Of a DNA stretch of 64,000 nt, positions 21,949 through 34,209 are shown piece by piece. Under the pieces are notes generated by a model. It was not told the origin of the DNA. It did no database searches and worked only from the letters and a program-made list of their open reading frames with translations. Position numbers and translations under genes: made by a program. The first letter of the stretch is position 1; every line of letters starts with the position of its first letter. Origin of the DNA: Artemisia argyi (Eukaryota; Streptophyta; Magnoliopsida; Asterales; Asteraceae); contig CM060696.1 in assembly GCA_030686995.1 (NCBI GenBank), positions 12,809,987-12,873,986 on the forward strand, given 5' to 3'.

Positions 21949-22938
21949 TTGCTTCAAATGGACTTTACACTTAGACTTCTAAGATTACAAGATAAGGTTG
22001 AGCGGCTAATACACCAAAGAGTTCAAAATACCTCATTTAGAGACACCTATGAATCATATGAGCCTTCACCTAGGATAGATTCTTATGAACAACCTCCATG
22101 TTTAAGATCTAGTTTTAGTGAGGTCAATAGGAAAGGCGACCTAGTTTGCCAAGGAATTATGGAGAGAGCCATTGCAACAAATCATAAGTTGGATGAAGCA
22201 CTAGGTTTGCTATTATCACTACCTAAGAAAACAATTGAGGAGGATTTAGCCGAGCATGATCACATTGATCAAAAAGACCTAGGTTTTATGATCGATGATG
22301 ATGAATCTCAAGAAATAGATGATGAATCTCTTGGGCAATTTGTATATAGCAGTCAGAATATTGAGGATGATCCTTATGATTCGGACATAGAAGTTGAGAT
22401 GCCTAGAGAAGCACGTGAGATACTTAGGAGAATGCTTAGGATAGATTCTACCAAAACACATGATGAGGATATAGGTGATCTTGACACATGGAATGATGAG
22501 GTCAATAACATAAGCCCACAAAATACTCAACCATCATTTGAGGCACACACACCGCCCGTGACTTACCCGGAAGAAGTAGAAGAAACTTTAGGAATTCCGA
22601 TGGAGGTAGAACCCTTGGACCAGGCACCACTAGAGGATATAGGTTTGAATACTTGTAGTTATAACCTTACTCCTAGTTTTAGGGAATTTCCTAATGTTGA
22701 TGAACTGGAACCTCAACCTTTACACAACTTTCCATCCTTAGATATACATCTAGGAGACAAAAGAGGAACCGACCCACCCATCAACCAATATTATCCGGGT
22801 AGTTTTAGGATGAAGGAAGCCATTCACTCACCCCCTTCACCTCACGTGGCATATTTCCACCCTAAGGGTGTGTATCGCTACTTCCACCCACACTTAATCC
22901 TAAGTGTAGGGAAAACCTCCCCTATTTCTGTTAAATAA
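21949..22938 (+). CDS. Conserved unknown ORF of the pol-less Gypsy family (short form)
   Basis: Intact frame of 330 codons; a second ATG at 21958 is an equally good start. The protein is acidic and hydrophilic: an N-terminal helical part (LQDKVERLIHQRV), an Asp/Glu-rich middle (DDDESQEIDDES), a conserved block with EAHTPPVTYPEEVEETLGIP, PLEDIGLNTCS, NFPSLDIHLGDKRG, and a C-terminal HVAYFHPKGVYRYFHPHLIL..GKTSPIS. No zinc knuckle, protease, RT or membrane segment. The sister element encodes the same protein with about 80 extra residues before the C-terminal block. Downstream is TTGGGAGGCAACCCAA, a motif usually found after the coding region of Athila/Tat-like elements. Function unknown. Confidence 0.6.
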   Translation: MLQMDFTLRLLRLQDKVERLIHQRVQNTSFRDTYESYEPSPRIDSYEQPPCLRSSFSEVNRKGDLVCQGIMERAIATNHKLDEALGLLLSLPKKTIEEDLAEHDHIDQKDLGFMIDDDESQEIDDESLGQFVYSSQNIEDDPYDSDIEVEMPREAREILRRMLRIDSTKTHDEDIGDLDTWNDEVNNISPQNTQPSFEAHTPPVTYPEEVEETLGIPMEVEPLDQAPLEDIGLNTCSYNLTPSFREFPNVDELEPQPLHNFPSLDIHLGDKRGTDPPINQYYPGSFRMKEAIHSPPSPHVAYFHPKGVYRYFHPHLILSVGKTSPISVK

Positions 22939-24793
22939 GGGTAGAGTCAGGCTCGTGACTCGAACAAAAACAAGCGCTTATTGGGAGGCAACCCAAGCTT
23001 TATTTATCTATTTGTTTGTTTGTTTGTTTGATTGATTTTATTTGTTTCCGTATGCATGTTTTATTTTTGTTGTTTGTGGCTCATGTTTCAAAGTAAATTG
23101 TGAAAATGCTTTATTTTGTTTTAACTTCGTCTTAATTACATATAAACGTATTTTGCAAAAGCTAAGTGTAAGGGGAAACCCAAATTTGTTTATAAAAACG
23201 AAATTCAGCATGATCCACAACAATATTAAATGAACATGTATAGAGTCAAATGCTTGTATCGAGTCATAATGATGTTTTGCAGGATTTTCAAGGAAGTAGG
23301 ACGTAAGTTTTCCAGAAATTTTCCGGAAACTTAACGTAAAGATTTCTGCAGGTCACTTCTGACGGCGTCAGGAATTAATTCCTGACGGCGTCATGTGTAA
23401 AATTCTGGAAATTTTGCTAGTTTTGTTTATACCGGACTCTTAAAGTTTTTGTTGATTCTTTAGTTTTATAAACTCCAGGAAATCTGCAAACATTCATTCC
23501 ACAAGCATTATATCTTTAATTGTTTTGTTTTTATTCCTAAATCTGGAATTACATCTAGTTGTGAGTTTTCTTTGTTCGGATTGATGCTTTGGGTTTTTGT
23601 GATTGTTTTCTCAGGTTTAACAGGTTATGTATGACAAGAAGATGATTTATATTCTGGAAGGGAAGCTTTGATTGTTCATTTTCTTGGAGGAAGATCTAAC
23701 CTGGCCACCTTATTATCCATACCGAGCGAATCAGGGGAGTATTTGATTTCGTTCGTTTTACTTATTTCACTTTTACAATCTTTACTTGAACATTGGGGAC
23801 AATGTTCATCCTAAGTGTAAGGGGAGGGTAAAATGATGATACCTTACAGATACACTTTCGCTTAAGTTTGTTTGTTTGATGGTAGATGTGTAATAAAACT
23901 ATGAGAAATACTTGTTAGTGCAATTTTAGCGCCAAATTAAATTTTTTTTACAACATTTAGGAGTGAAACTTTAGCCATAGCAAGTGTCTCATGGATAGGA
24001 TATTGTATGACTAGCACATAACCGTATCATTCAGAAAAAATTTCCACCCAAATATGTGAGGTTCGCCTTTAGATTTGATAGGAAAAGCATTTACTATTAG
24101 TGCTTATGAGTGTACCGGTAGCATTTAGATTCTAGAACTTGCGTTAGTGATGCATCCCGAGACCGCTAGTGAGACTACATTCGTGTAGTAGGATTTACTA
24201 CATGATAAGAGGCATTAGGATCACCCTTGTGTTAAACCCGTATCATAATTACTTGACCATTTAAGTCATATTACTTGGCTAGTTAAGTCAATTGATTTTT
24301 CCCACACCTTAGCGTTGTACTCATTTTTAGTACACGAAACCCCTAGTACACCCCTCCGAGCCTATCTTTTCGTTTCTAACTTTAAGCATCTTACTTAAAG
24401 GAAGAATTTGTTACACCCCACTTAAATGTACACCCAAATCGCCTTAGCCTTCCGTGTATGCACTCATCTTTAGTGCATTATTGTTATTTGTTAAACCCTA
24501 AGTTAATCATCTAATTGATTACATGGTTGCTAAGTCGAGTCATATCCTTGTACATATTGTTTTGGGACGATTGGGACTCATGGGTAAAGTACTTATTTTA
24601 TGGAGTAATGGGGAAGAACATCATATTATTACCCCTATACGTGTGTTAATCTTAAAAGTACTCCAAGTGTTTTGATTTTCTTAATTCGAGTCATTAGATT
24701 AGTTTATTGTAAAGTATATAAAGATTCAAGTGTAAGGAGAATTTTCATTCCCTATGATGTATTATTTTGGATGGTATGGTAAGAGTGTATGCA

Positions 24794-24831
<38 letters not shown>

Positions 24832-25433
24832 GAAAAATTCAAAAAAGAAAAAATATATATATAAACAAAGAAAAAGAGAAAAACATACGGACTACCATCC
24901 TTTTCATTCTATGTTTGTTTTATGTTTTTGTTATTTTTTATTTATTAGCTTAAGTCGAGTCGAGTCTTGGCTTAGCAATGCCACATTGTACATGTAATTG
25001 ACCAAGATGATTAACTCGCCACCAGTAAAGATTGCCTTTATCTAACAAAACCATGTTTACCATATCCCTACACCTCACGTTATAACCCTTTAAAAGACCT
25101 CTTTGATAGTTTATCCTAGGTGCTTACGCCATGTAGTGGAGGTTTGATCCTTTCCCAAGCCTATGGTAATCTATTTTGCTATGACAGGTAGTGAGAGATG
25201 TTTTCCATTTCCATATTGTGATATACACTTTATTACACCCGAGAGATGTGAGTATCTAAACACTATTTGTGAGGTGCTAGTATATGACCTCCGTGCTTGT
25301 CTTTGGTCTTTAGTGGAACGATTATTTGTTGTAATTACTTTTATATTAGTGTTAAATGACCCCTAACTTGTATTTTGACTAGAATAAAGGCGCATTTGCT
25401 TGAGGACAAGCAAATCTCAAGTGTAAGGGTATA
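22939..25433 (+). other. Non-coding 3' interior of copy A1
   Basis: Holds TTGGGAGGCAACCCAA (about 22983), two TGACGGCGTCA copies around an 18-bp perfect palindrome (23360-23393), an ATTGGGGACAATGTTCA..AAGTGTAAGGGGAGGG block (about 23792), a 35-A run (24795-24829), and the GAGGACAAGCAAATC..GTGTAAGGG block before the 3' LTR. No supported gene. Confidence 0.65.
24795..24829 (+). repeat. Poly(A) run, 35 bases
   Basis: Uninterrupted A run inside the A1 interior, followed by more A-rich sequence. The sister element has an A-rich region with T interruptions at 32161-32210. Confidence 0.9.
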
Positions 25434-26854
25434 TGATGAGGCGAAAAATGAACCACTTTTAGGGGGTCATTTAAGCCCAGAATTGAATTTATTTGATCAA
25501 ATATTACCCTAAATCGTTCCTTTTGTGATTTTAGGTACTTTAGGAGTGAATTCTGGAAAAAGAAGCAATTCAGACGTTGTTGGAGCATAAAAGTGAAGAA
25601 AACGGCAAAGTCTTAATTTTCCATGCTGAGAACAGTACCTGACGGCGTCAAGAGGAAGATCCTGACTGCGTCAAGAGTTAAATCCATGATGACCCAGTGC
25701 AAACCTGAAGGCATCACAACAAGGGCGTCAAGAGTTAAATTGGTGACGGCCTGCATAAGGTGAATACATGACGGCGTCAGACCCAGATCTAGGCAGTTCG
25801 AGGAACTATTTGGCGGCGAGATGACGGCGTCAGACATTTGTTCTTGACGCCATCACCTATCAAACTCTATATATAGTTTTCTATTTTTCATTCATTAAAA
25901 GAGGGACTTGTGTGGAGAAAACTAGGGCCGAACTTTGTAAACCCTAGGTCATATTTTACAGTACTTTCAAGGGTTTTCACCCCTTGAATCCTTTCATGTT
26001 CTATTGAGATAAGTCTTCTCTTAATTCATTCAATATGTCTATGTGTTGTTTGAATATATCTTTTACTTGTCTTGATTCCAACATGCTAGGCTAGATCTAT
26101 CTTGTGTTTGCTTAGATCTAATGAAACCTAGATGTTAATTATGTGTTGATTACTTGTTTATGGCTGTAATGGATGAATGATTTCAATGTTAGGCTTAAGA
26201 AAACTGGCAGATCTCCATTGTGTAACATGCTTGAACGTCTTAGGAAACATGAACCGATGTGTACTAGGTTTTATTGGTTGTATTTAATGCATGAGCAAAT
26301 TCTAGTGATCCCATGTTAGGAGCTTCTTAGCCGGCTCGACATAGGAGTGAAGTAGGCGCTCATAGGATTGGGGAAGTAAGTACGCCACCCCATGAATGGT
26401 ATTAAGGAATACAATCCGTCATCCACGCAACTATAACAAGTAATTAACATGTAAAAGATATCTAGGGAGTAGTGAAATCTAAGTAAACACAATTCTCCCA
26501 CATATTGCTCACAACCTTAGTATAATTTAGTTTATTTTCATTTTTAGTATTTTATTTTGATTGCATCTTTAGTATTGGGTTCATTGACTAGCAACTAATT
26601 CCGCCAAACTCCTTAAAACCCGAGATTTTTACTTGCTTTCATAAAAATATAAAAATACAAAAAGAATCATCCCTCATCTCTAGACCTAGTCTTTAGATTT
26701 TCTAATCCTAGCGACACTATTCCTAGCTGAACGATCAATCCCCCGGTACTTGTCATTATACTATACTACATCGATCAGGTACACTGCCTGGTGGGGGTTG
26801 TAAGCTTCTCGAGATCCCTCGAGAGGTAAAGCTTGGTGCAATCCCCACGCATCA
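25434..26854 (+). repeat. 3' LTR of copy A1
   Basis: 1421 bp, nearly identical to 20371-21791; most of the differences lie in the first 170 bp. Flanked on the right by the target duplication CCAAA. Confidence 0.9.
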
Positions 26855-26859
26855 CCAAA

Positions 26860-27366
26860 CAATGCTTATGAGTGCAACCTATGTAAAAATGGACTTGACT
26901 CACATAATCACCTATTCTTTGAATGTGAGTATGCAAAGGAAATATGGGGGAAGTTAAGAAATAAAGCTAAGATTCATGACAATGAGGATACTTGGGAAAG
27001 AATTGTTAATAAACTGAGTTCTGATGGGAAGAGTAGAAGTGTGTCGGAGATTATTAAAAAACTCTGTCTTACAACTGCAGTGTACCACATTTGGCAAGAA
27101 AGAAATGGTAAATTGTTTAGTAGGAACAATAGAACTGCTGAAAATCCACTCAATGTTATCTGTGAAGATATTAGAGCCAAGCTTGTTACAGTTAAAGTCA
27201 GATCATGTGCTAATGTTCTTGATGGAGAAACAAGATGGAATGTTAAGTTTGGTAAGCTAATATAACAAGACTTTGAGTATGTAGGGGAGGTTAAGGAGTG
27301 GTTGGCACTATGTTTATGATGTGAAGTATTGGGACTTCATGTATCTGGTTCATAGTCCTATGCATA
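26860..27366 (+). pseudogene. L1-a ORF2 zinc-binding end and start of 3' UTR
   Basis: Directly after the duplicated CCAAA the L1-a frame continues: NEAYECNLCKNGLDSHNHLF, FECEYAKEIWGKL and LTTAVYHIWQERNGKLF, the zf-RVT motif (C-x2-C..H-x4-C pattern) that ends plant L1 ORF2, with a stop at 27263-27265. The following 100 bp is 3' UTR, cut at 27366 by the next LTR element. Confidence 0.85.
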
Positions 27367-28814
27367 TGATAAGGCGAAAAGTGTACCGCTTTTAGGGGGT
27401 CATTTAAGCCCGAATTTGTGATTATTTGATCAATTATTGCCCTAAATCGTTCCTTTTGTCATTTTAGGTACTTTTGAGAAGAAATCTGGAGAAGGAAGCA
27501 TTTTGGACGTTTTTTGAGCAATTAAGTGAAGAAAACGACAAAGTCTGAAAATCCTTGTTGGGAACAGTACCTGACGGCGTCAAAGCCATACAAATGACGG
27601 CGTCAAGCTTGGCAAAAGAGGTGGATATAGAAAATACACATGACGGCCCAGAACAATTTCAAGATAATTTGGCCTGACGGCGTCACCAAGGCCATCAGGG
27701 TCAGAATACATGTGACGGCCCAGAGTAAAATTACACATGACGGTGTCAGAAGTGGATCTAGACAATATGAATTTTATCTTGGCGGCAAGTTGACGGCGTC
27801 ACAAGCTATAACGTGACGTCGTTAAGGTGTAAAATCTATATATAGTTTTCTAATTTTCATTTATTATGTGTGGAACTTTTGGAGAACTTCTTTGTGCAAA
27901 CCCTAGATGAATTTTCTGTAACTACAAGGGTTTCAACCCTTGTTCCATCCATGTTCAATTGAAGATAAGTTTTCCAATAATCATACAATATGTCTATGTG
28001 TTGTTTGATTCTATCTTATGCTTGTCTTCTTTTTAACATGCTAGGCTAGGTTTTTCTTGTGTTTGCTTAGATGTAATAAAACCTAGATGTTGATTATTGG
28101 TTGATGGTTTGTTTATAAATGTTGTGGATGATTGTATTCGATGTTAGGCTTAAGAAAACTGGCAGACTTCCAATTGGTAACTTGCTTGAACGTCTTAAGA
28201 AACATGATCGGAGGTGTACTACGGTTTATTGGTTGTATTTAATGCGTAGGTAACTGCTAGTGATACTACGTTAGGAGCTAGTAATCGGCTCGAACTAGAA
28301 TGAAGTAGAAGCCTATAAAGTTAGGGAATATCGTACACGGCCCTACGACTGGTATTAAGTAATATAACCCGTCATCCATGCAATTGTAACAAGCTAATCA
28401 ACCGGTAAAAGATATCTAGGGAGTAATGAAATCTAAGTAAACACATTTTCTCTTATTATTGTTTACACCACAATTTAGTTTAAGTTTATTTTATTTTATT
28501 TTATTTTATTTGCATCTTTAGTTAATTGGGTTAGTTGGCTAGCAACTAATTCCGCCCACTCCTTCAAAACTGAGATTTATATTTGCTTTTATAAAAATAT
28601 AAAAATCCAAAAAGAATCATCCCTCGCCTTTAGACCTAGTTTAGTTGACTTTTTAATCCTAGAGAACACTATTCCTGAGTTGAACGATCAATCCCCCGGT
28701 ACTTGTCACTATACTATACTACAACGAACAGGTACACTGCCTGGTGGGGATTGCAAGCTTCTCAAGATCCCTTGAGAGGTAAAACCTTTTGCGAGGGTGC
28801 AATTCCATGCATCA
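27367..28814 (+). repeat. 5' LTR of copy A2
   Basis: 1448 bp. Contains at least four exact TGACGGCGTCA motifs (near 27572, 27595, 27674, 27791) and variants, followed by TATATATAG at about 27836. Confidence 0.9.
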
Positions 28815-28820
28815 AGTTTT

Positions 28821-28838
28821 TGGCGCTGCAGCCCGGGG
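28821..28838 (+). other. Primer binding site of copy A2, degenerate
   Basis: TGGCGCTGCAGCCCGGGG, positioned like that of copy A1 but with several changes from the tRNA-Asp complement. Confidence 0.6.
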
Positions 28839-28974
28839 AATAGTTATTGTCTAGGTTGAAATCTCTTTTTATTAGGTCTACTTGCTAGATCCTTTCTAGT
28901 AAGATCTTTATTTTTATTTTTATTAGGTTTTCTTTAGTCTATCTTTTTCTTTGTGTGTTTGTTCGTAATTTTCA

Positions 28975-30227
28975 TTGACTATTTCGTTTGCCGTTATGGA
29001 GAATGTGAGTCCACAAAATCGGACACTAGAATCTTACATGAAGAAATATAATTATACTAATTTGGACTTTTCAAGATGGAGGTGTGAAATGATGAGAACT
29101 AGATATTGCATTGATTTTAGTGAGTATCTTGAGAAAATAGACCAAGTCCATAAAGCTTTTAAAAAATTCACCTTAGGAGCTCCATCAAACCCTCAAAATA
29201 CCTCACTTAGTGAAACCTATGCACCACATAAGCCTTCACCTAGGATAGCTTCTTATGAATCTGACCGATATTGTGAGAATGTTAATGTCAAACCACCTAG
29301 GTGCATGCTTGGGTTAGATTTCACTAAGACATATGATGAACATGAGGAATCCTTTAGGCAAAAAGAACATAGTGATCAAGTTATTGAGAATGATTATTAT
29401 GAATCGGACCAAGAATTTGAGATGAATAAAAAGGATTTGAGATACCAAGGTGCATGTTGGGGATTGACTTCAGCAAAATACATAATAAGCACATAGGTGA
29501 TCTAGATGTGATGGAGGATAAGGTGAAAAATCCAAGTCCACTAAGTACTCCACAAGTCTCACCACCAGTTGAGGCACACACACCACCCGTGACTTACCTG
29601 GAAGATGTAGAAGAAACTTTAGGAATCCCGATGGTGGTAGAACCCTTGTACCAAACACCACTAGAGGATATAGGCTTGAGTACTTGTAGTGATAACCTTA
29701 CTCCTAGTTCTAGAGAATTTCCTAGTGTTGATGAACCGGAACCTCAATCTTCACACAACTTTCCATCCTTAGATATACATCTAGGAGATAAAAGAGGAGC
29801 CGACCCACCCATCAACCCATGTAGTCTCGGTAGTCTTAGGATAAAGGTGGTAGACTTTAAGCCATGTGGAGAGAAAGCCAACATAGGAGTGGAACATAAC
29901 CTTACATGCTTACATCACCCATTCATGATTGATCACAAGAAACATTATGGTTTTAAACCGGGTTTATTAGGTCAAGATGGATTCCCAACTAGGAGTCTCT
30001 CGAAATTGATAGAAGATGATCCCTTTTTAGGAGAAAACTTCAACTCACCCACTGACCCAAATAAACTAGGTAAGGTTATGATAAAAGGAGCACACCCATT
30101 TGAGCATATAATTCATCCACCACTCTTCCCTCACGTGGCATATTTCCACCCTAAGGGTGTGTATTGCTACTATCACCCACACTTAATCCTAAGTGTAGGG
30201 AAAACCTCCCCTATTTCTATTAAATAA
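28975..30227 (+). pseudogene. Conserved unknown ORF of the pol-less Gypsy family (long form, frameshifted)
   Basis: Frame 1 (28975-29496) and frame 2 (29454-30227) overlap; the first ends shortly after ACWGLTSAKY, and the conserved reading continues in frame 2 from MLGIDFSKIHNKHIGDLD, so a frameshift near 29455 splits the gene. Frame 1 contributes an N-terminal segment absent from copy A1 (NYTNLDFSRWRCEMMRTRYC) and a PSPRIASYES motif shared with it. Frame 2 shares VEETLGIP, PLEDIGLSTCS, NFPSLDIHLGDKRG and HVAYFHPKGVYCYYHPHLIL with A1, and has an extra block (KKHYGFKPGLLGQDGFPTRS) deleted in A1. I recall similar blocks in Asteraceae hypothetical proteins, but that is memory. No enzymatic motif. 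Confidence 0.6.
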
Positions 30228-32762
30228 GGGTAGAGTCAGGCTTGTGACTCGAACAAAAACAAGCGCTTCTTGGGAGGCAACCCAACCCATGTTTTAAATT
30301 GTTTGATATTTTTATTTTATTTATTTGCTTGATTGTTTCTTTATTTGATTTTATTTGTTTCCGTATGCATGTTTTATTTTTATTGTTTGTGGCTCATGTT
30401 TCAAAGTAAATTGTGAGAATGCTTTATTTTGTTTTTAACTTCGTCTTAACTACATATAAAGGTATTTTGCAAAAGATAAGGTTAAGGGAAATCTAAATTT
30501 GTTTATAAGAACGGGATTGAACATGAATCACAACAATATTAAATGAACATGCATATTAGTATTTGTTTGAGTCAAATGCTTGTATCGAGTCATAATTATT
30601 TTTTGCGGGATTTTCCAGGAGTTGAGGCATGAGTTTTTCCAGAAATTTTCCGGAAACTTAACATGAGATTTCTGTCAGAACACTCTGACGACATCAGGAT
30701 CTTAACCTGACGGCGTCAGGTGTAAAAATTCTGAAAAATTTTGCAAGTTTTGTTTTTCTAACGGAGTCTTAAGTTTTTGTTAATTCTTTAGTTTTATAAA
30801 TTCCAGGAAATCTGTAAACATTCATTCCATAAGCATTATATCCTTATATATATATAGATTGCCGCCAATTTTATGCGAGGTTTGCCATGATTGTTTTCTC
30901 AGGTTTAACAGGTTATATTGGACAAGAAGATGATTTATATTTCTGGAGGAAAGCTTCCAACGTTCATTTTCTTGGAGGAGGATTTAACCATGTTATCCAT
31001 TTATCCACACCGAACGAACCAGAGGACTATTTGTTTTCATTCTTTTACCTTCATTACTTTTACATCCTTTTCATTGAACATTGGGGACAATGTTCAGCTT
31101 AAGTGTAAGGGGAGGGTAAATGATGATACTTTAGAGAGTACAAATGCACTTGAGTTTGTTTGTTTAATAGTAGGTGTGTAATAAAACTAATAGAAATACT
31201 TGTTAGGGCAATTTTAGCGCCAAATTTAAAATTTTTTACAACATTTAGGAGTGAAGCTTTAGTCTTAATAAGCGTCTCATGGATAGGAGTTATATGACTA
31301 GCACAAAAACCGTACCACTCAAAAAATTTATCAAAAAAAAAAGTAGTGACCATCCGAGTATTAGATTAATTGGCTAATGCGCCAGCGCTAGTGTATGACT
31401 TGGTGACCATCCATTATGCAAGTAACGCGCCAGCGATCCAAGAAGTGCACTAGTTAGCATCCGTTAGTTGAGGCGTCAAAGACTCGCACCGGCCTTCTAC
31501 TAAGTGAGGTTCGCCCCTGGACTTGTTAGGAGAAGCCTTAGAGCTTATGAGTGTACCGGTAGTACTTAGATTCCATATCTTGCGTTAAGATTCATCCCGA
31601 GACCGCTAGTGAGACTACATTCGTGTAGTAGGATTTACTACATGATAAGAGGCATTAGGATAACCCTTGTGTTAAACCCGTATCATAATTACTTGACCAA
31701 TGAAGTCATAATTACTTGACTAGTAAAGTCAATTAATTCTCCCACATCTTTGGGTTGTACTCATTTTTAGTACACGATACCTCTAGTACACCCCTCCGAG
31801 CCTATCTTATTCGTTTCTAACTTTAAGCATTTTACTTAAAGGAAGAATTTGTTAACAATCCACCCCAAATGTGCAACCAAATCGCCTTAGCCTTCCTTGT
31901 ATGCACTCATCTTTAGTGCATTATTGTTACATGTTTAAACCCTTAGTTAATTGTCTAATTGATTACATGGTTGCTAAGTCGAGTCATATCTTGTACATAT
32001 TGTTTTGGGACGATTGGGACTCATGGGTAAAGTACTTGTGTTATAGAGTAATGGGGAAGAACATTATATATTACCCCCATATGTACGTTAATTTTAAAAG
32101 TAGTCCAAGTGTTTTGATTATCTTGATTCGAGTCATTGGATGGTAGGGTAAGAGTGTATGCAAAAAAAAATAAAAAAATAAAAAAATAAAAAAAAAAATA
32201 AAGAGAGAGAAAAAACATATGGATTACCATCCCGTTTCATTTTATGTTTATTTTATGTTTTTGTTAGTTTTTGATTAGCTTAAGTCGAGTCGAGTCTTGG
32301 CTTAGCAACGCCACGTTGTACATGTAATTAACCAAGATGATTAACTCGCCACCAGTAAATATTGCCTTTATCCAACAAAACCGTGTTTATCATATCCCTA
32401 CACCTAACGTTATAACCCTTTAAAAGACCTCTTTGATAGTTTATCCTAGGTGCTTACACCAAGTGGTGGAGGTTTGATCCTTTCCCAAGCCTATGGTAAT
32501 CTATTTGCTATGACAGGTAGTGAGAGTTGTTTTCCATTTCCTTATTGTGATATATACTTTATTACACCCGAGAGATGTGAGTATCTAAACACTATTTGTA
32601 AGGTGCTAGTGTATAACCTTCGTGCTTGTTTTTGGTTTTAAGTGGAATGATTATTTGTTGTAATTACTTTCATCTTAGTGTTAAATGACCCCTAACTTGT
32701 ATTTTGATTAGAATAAAAGCGCATTTGCTTGAGGACAAGCAAATCTCAAGTGTAAGGTTATT
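30228..32762 (+). other. Non-coding 3' interior of copy A2
   Basis: Parallels the A1 interior: TTGGGAGGCAACCCAA (about 30270), TGACGGCGTCAGG (about 30708), TATATATATA (30847), ATTGGGGACAATGTTCA (about 31080), an A/T-rich run (32161-32210), and the GAGGACAAGCAAATC block (about 32730). A segment at 31360-31490 with GCGCCAGCG repeats is absent from A1. Confidence 0.6.
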
Positions 32763-34204
32763 TGATAAGGCAAAAAGTGTACCGCTTTTAGGGGGTCATT
32801 TAAGCCCGAATACATGATTATTTGATCAATTATTGCCCTAAATTATTCCTTTTGTCATTTTAGGTACTTTTGAGAAGAAATCTAGAAAAGGAAGCATTTT
32901 GGACGTTTTTGGAGCGATTAAGTGAAGAAAACGACAAAGTCTCAAAATCCTTGCTGGGAACAGTACCTGACGGCGTCAAAGCCATACAAGTGACGGCGTC
33001 AAGCTTGGCAAAAGAGGTGGATATGGAAAATACACATGACGGCCCAAAACAATTTCAAGGCAATTTGGCCTGATGGCGTTACCAAGGCCATCAGGGTCAG
33101 AATACATGTGACGGCCCAGAGTGATATTACACATGACGGCGTCAGAAGTAGATCTAGGCAATACGAATTTTATCTTGGCGGCAAGTTGACGGCTTCACAA
33201 GCTATAATGTGACGCCTTCAAGGTCTAAAATCTATATATAGTTTTCTAATTTTCATTCATTAAGTGTGGAACTTTTGGAGAACTTCTTTGTGCAAACCCT
33301 AGATGAATTTTCTGTAACAACAAGGGTTTCAACCCTTGTTCCATCCATGTTCAATTGAAGATAAGTTTTCCAATAATCATACAATATGTCTATGTGTTGT
33401 TTGATTCTATCTTATGCTTATCATCTTTTTAACATGCTAGGCTAGGTTTTTCTTGTGTTTGCTTAGATGTAATGAAACCTAGATGTTGATTATTGGTTGA
33501 TGGTTTGTTTATAATTGTTGTGGATGATTATATTCGATGTTAGGCTTAAGAAAACTGGCAGACTTCCAATTGGTAACTTTCTTGAACGTCTTAAGAAACA
33601 TGATTGGAGGTGTACTACGATTTATTGGTTGTATTTAATGCGTAGGCAACTGCTAGTGATACTACGTTAGGAGCTAGTAGTCGGCTTGACCTAGAATGAA
33701 GTAGAAGTCTATAGAGTTAGGGAATATCGTACACGGCCCTACGACTGGTATTAAGGAATATAACCCGTCATCCATGGAATTGTAACAAGCTAATCAACCG
33801 GTAAAAGATATCTAGGGAGTAATGAAATCTAAGTAAACACATTTTCTCTTATTATTGTTTACATCACAATTTAGTTTAAGTTTATTTTAGTTTATTTTAT
33901 TTGCATCTTTAGTTAATTGGTTAGTTGGCTAGCAACTAATTCCGCCCACTCCTTCAAAACCGAGATTTTTATTTGCTTTTATAAAAATATAAAAATACAA
34001 ATAGAATCATCCCTTACCTTTAGACCTAGTTTAGTAGACTTTTTAATCCTAGCGAACACTATTCCTGAGTTGAACGATCAATCCCCTGGTACTTGTCACT
34101 ATACTATACTACAACGAACAGGTACACTGCCTGGTGGGGATTGCAAGCTTCTCAAGATCCCTTGAGAGGTAAAACCTTTTGCGAGGGTGCAATTCCACGC
34201 ATCA
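32763..34204 (+). repeat. 3' LTR of copy A2
   Basis: 1442 bp, related to 27367-28814; three exact TGACGGCGTCA copies (near 32968, 32991, 33136). Followed by the target duplication GCATA. Confidence 0.9.
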
Positions 34205-34209
34205 GCATA

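Larger units (their letters stand above)
20371..26854 (+). mobile_element. Pol-less Gypsy-type LTR retrotransposon (copy A1), intact ends
   Basis: Two 1421-bp LTRs (20371-21791 and 25434-26854) starting TGATGAGGCG and ending ACGCATCA, with a 5-bp target duplication CCAAA at 20366-20370 and 26855-26859. A tRNA-Asp-like primer site follows the 5' LTR, and a GAGGACAAGCAAATC..AAGTGTAAGGG block precedes the 3' LTR, both typical of Athila/Tat-like Gypsy elements. The interior has one 330-codon ORF and long non-coding DNA but no gag-pol. I counted about nine differences between the LTRs by eye, so insertion is recent. It splits L1-a at a WYPN/NEAYEC position in the zinc-binding region. Confidence 0.9.
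27367..34204 (+). mobile_element. Pol-less Gypsy-type LTR retrotransposon (copy A2), intact ends
   Basis: LTRs at 27367-28814 and 32763-34204 begin TGATAAGGC and end with GCATCA, flanked by the 5-bp duplication GCATA (27362-27366 and 34205-34209). Same plan as copy A1: Asp-type primer site, one conserved ORF, GGCAACCCAA block, GAGGACAAGCAAATC block, no gag-pol. Its LTRs are clearly diverged from those of A1 and differ from each other more than the A1 pair, so it is an older insertion of a sister subfamily. It sits in the 3' UTR of L1-a. Confidence 0.9.
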
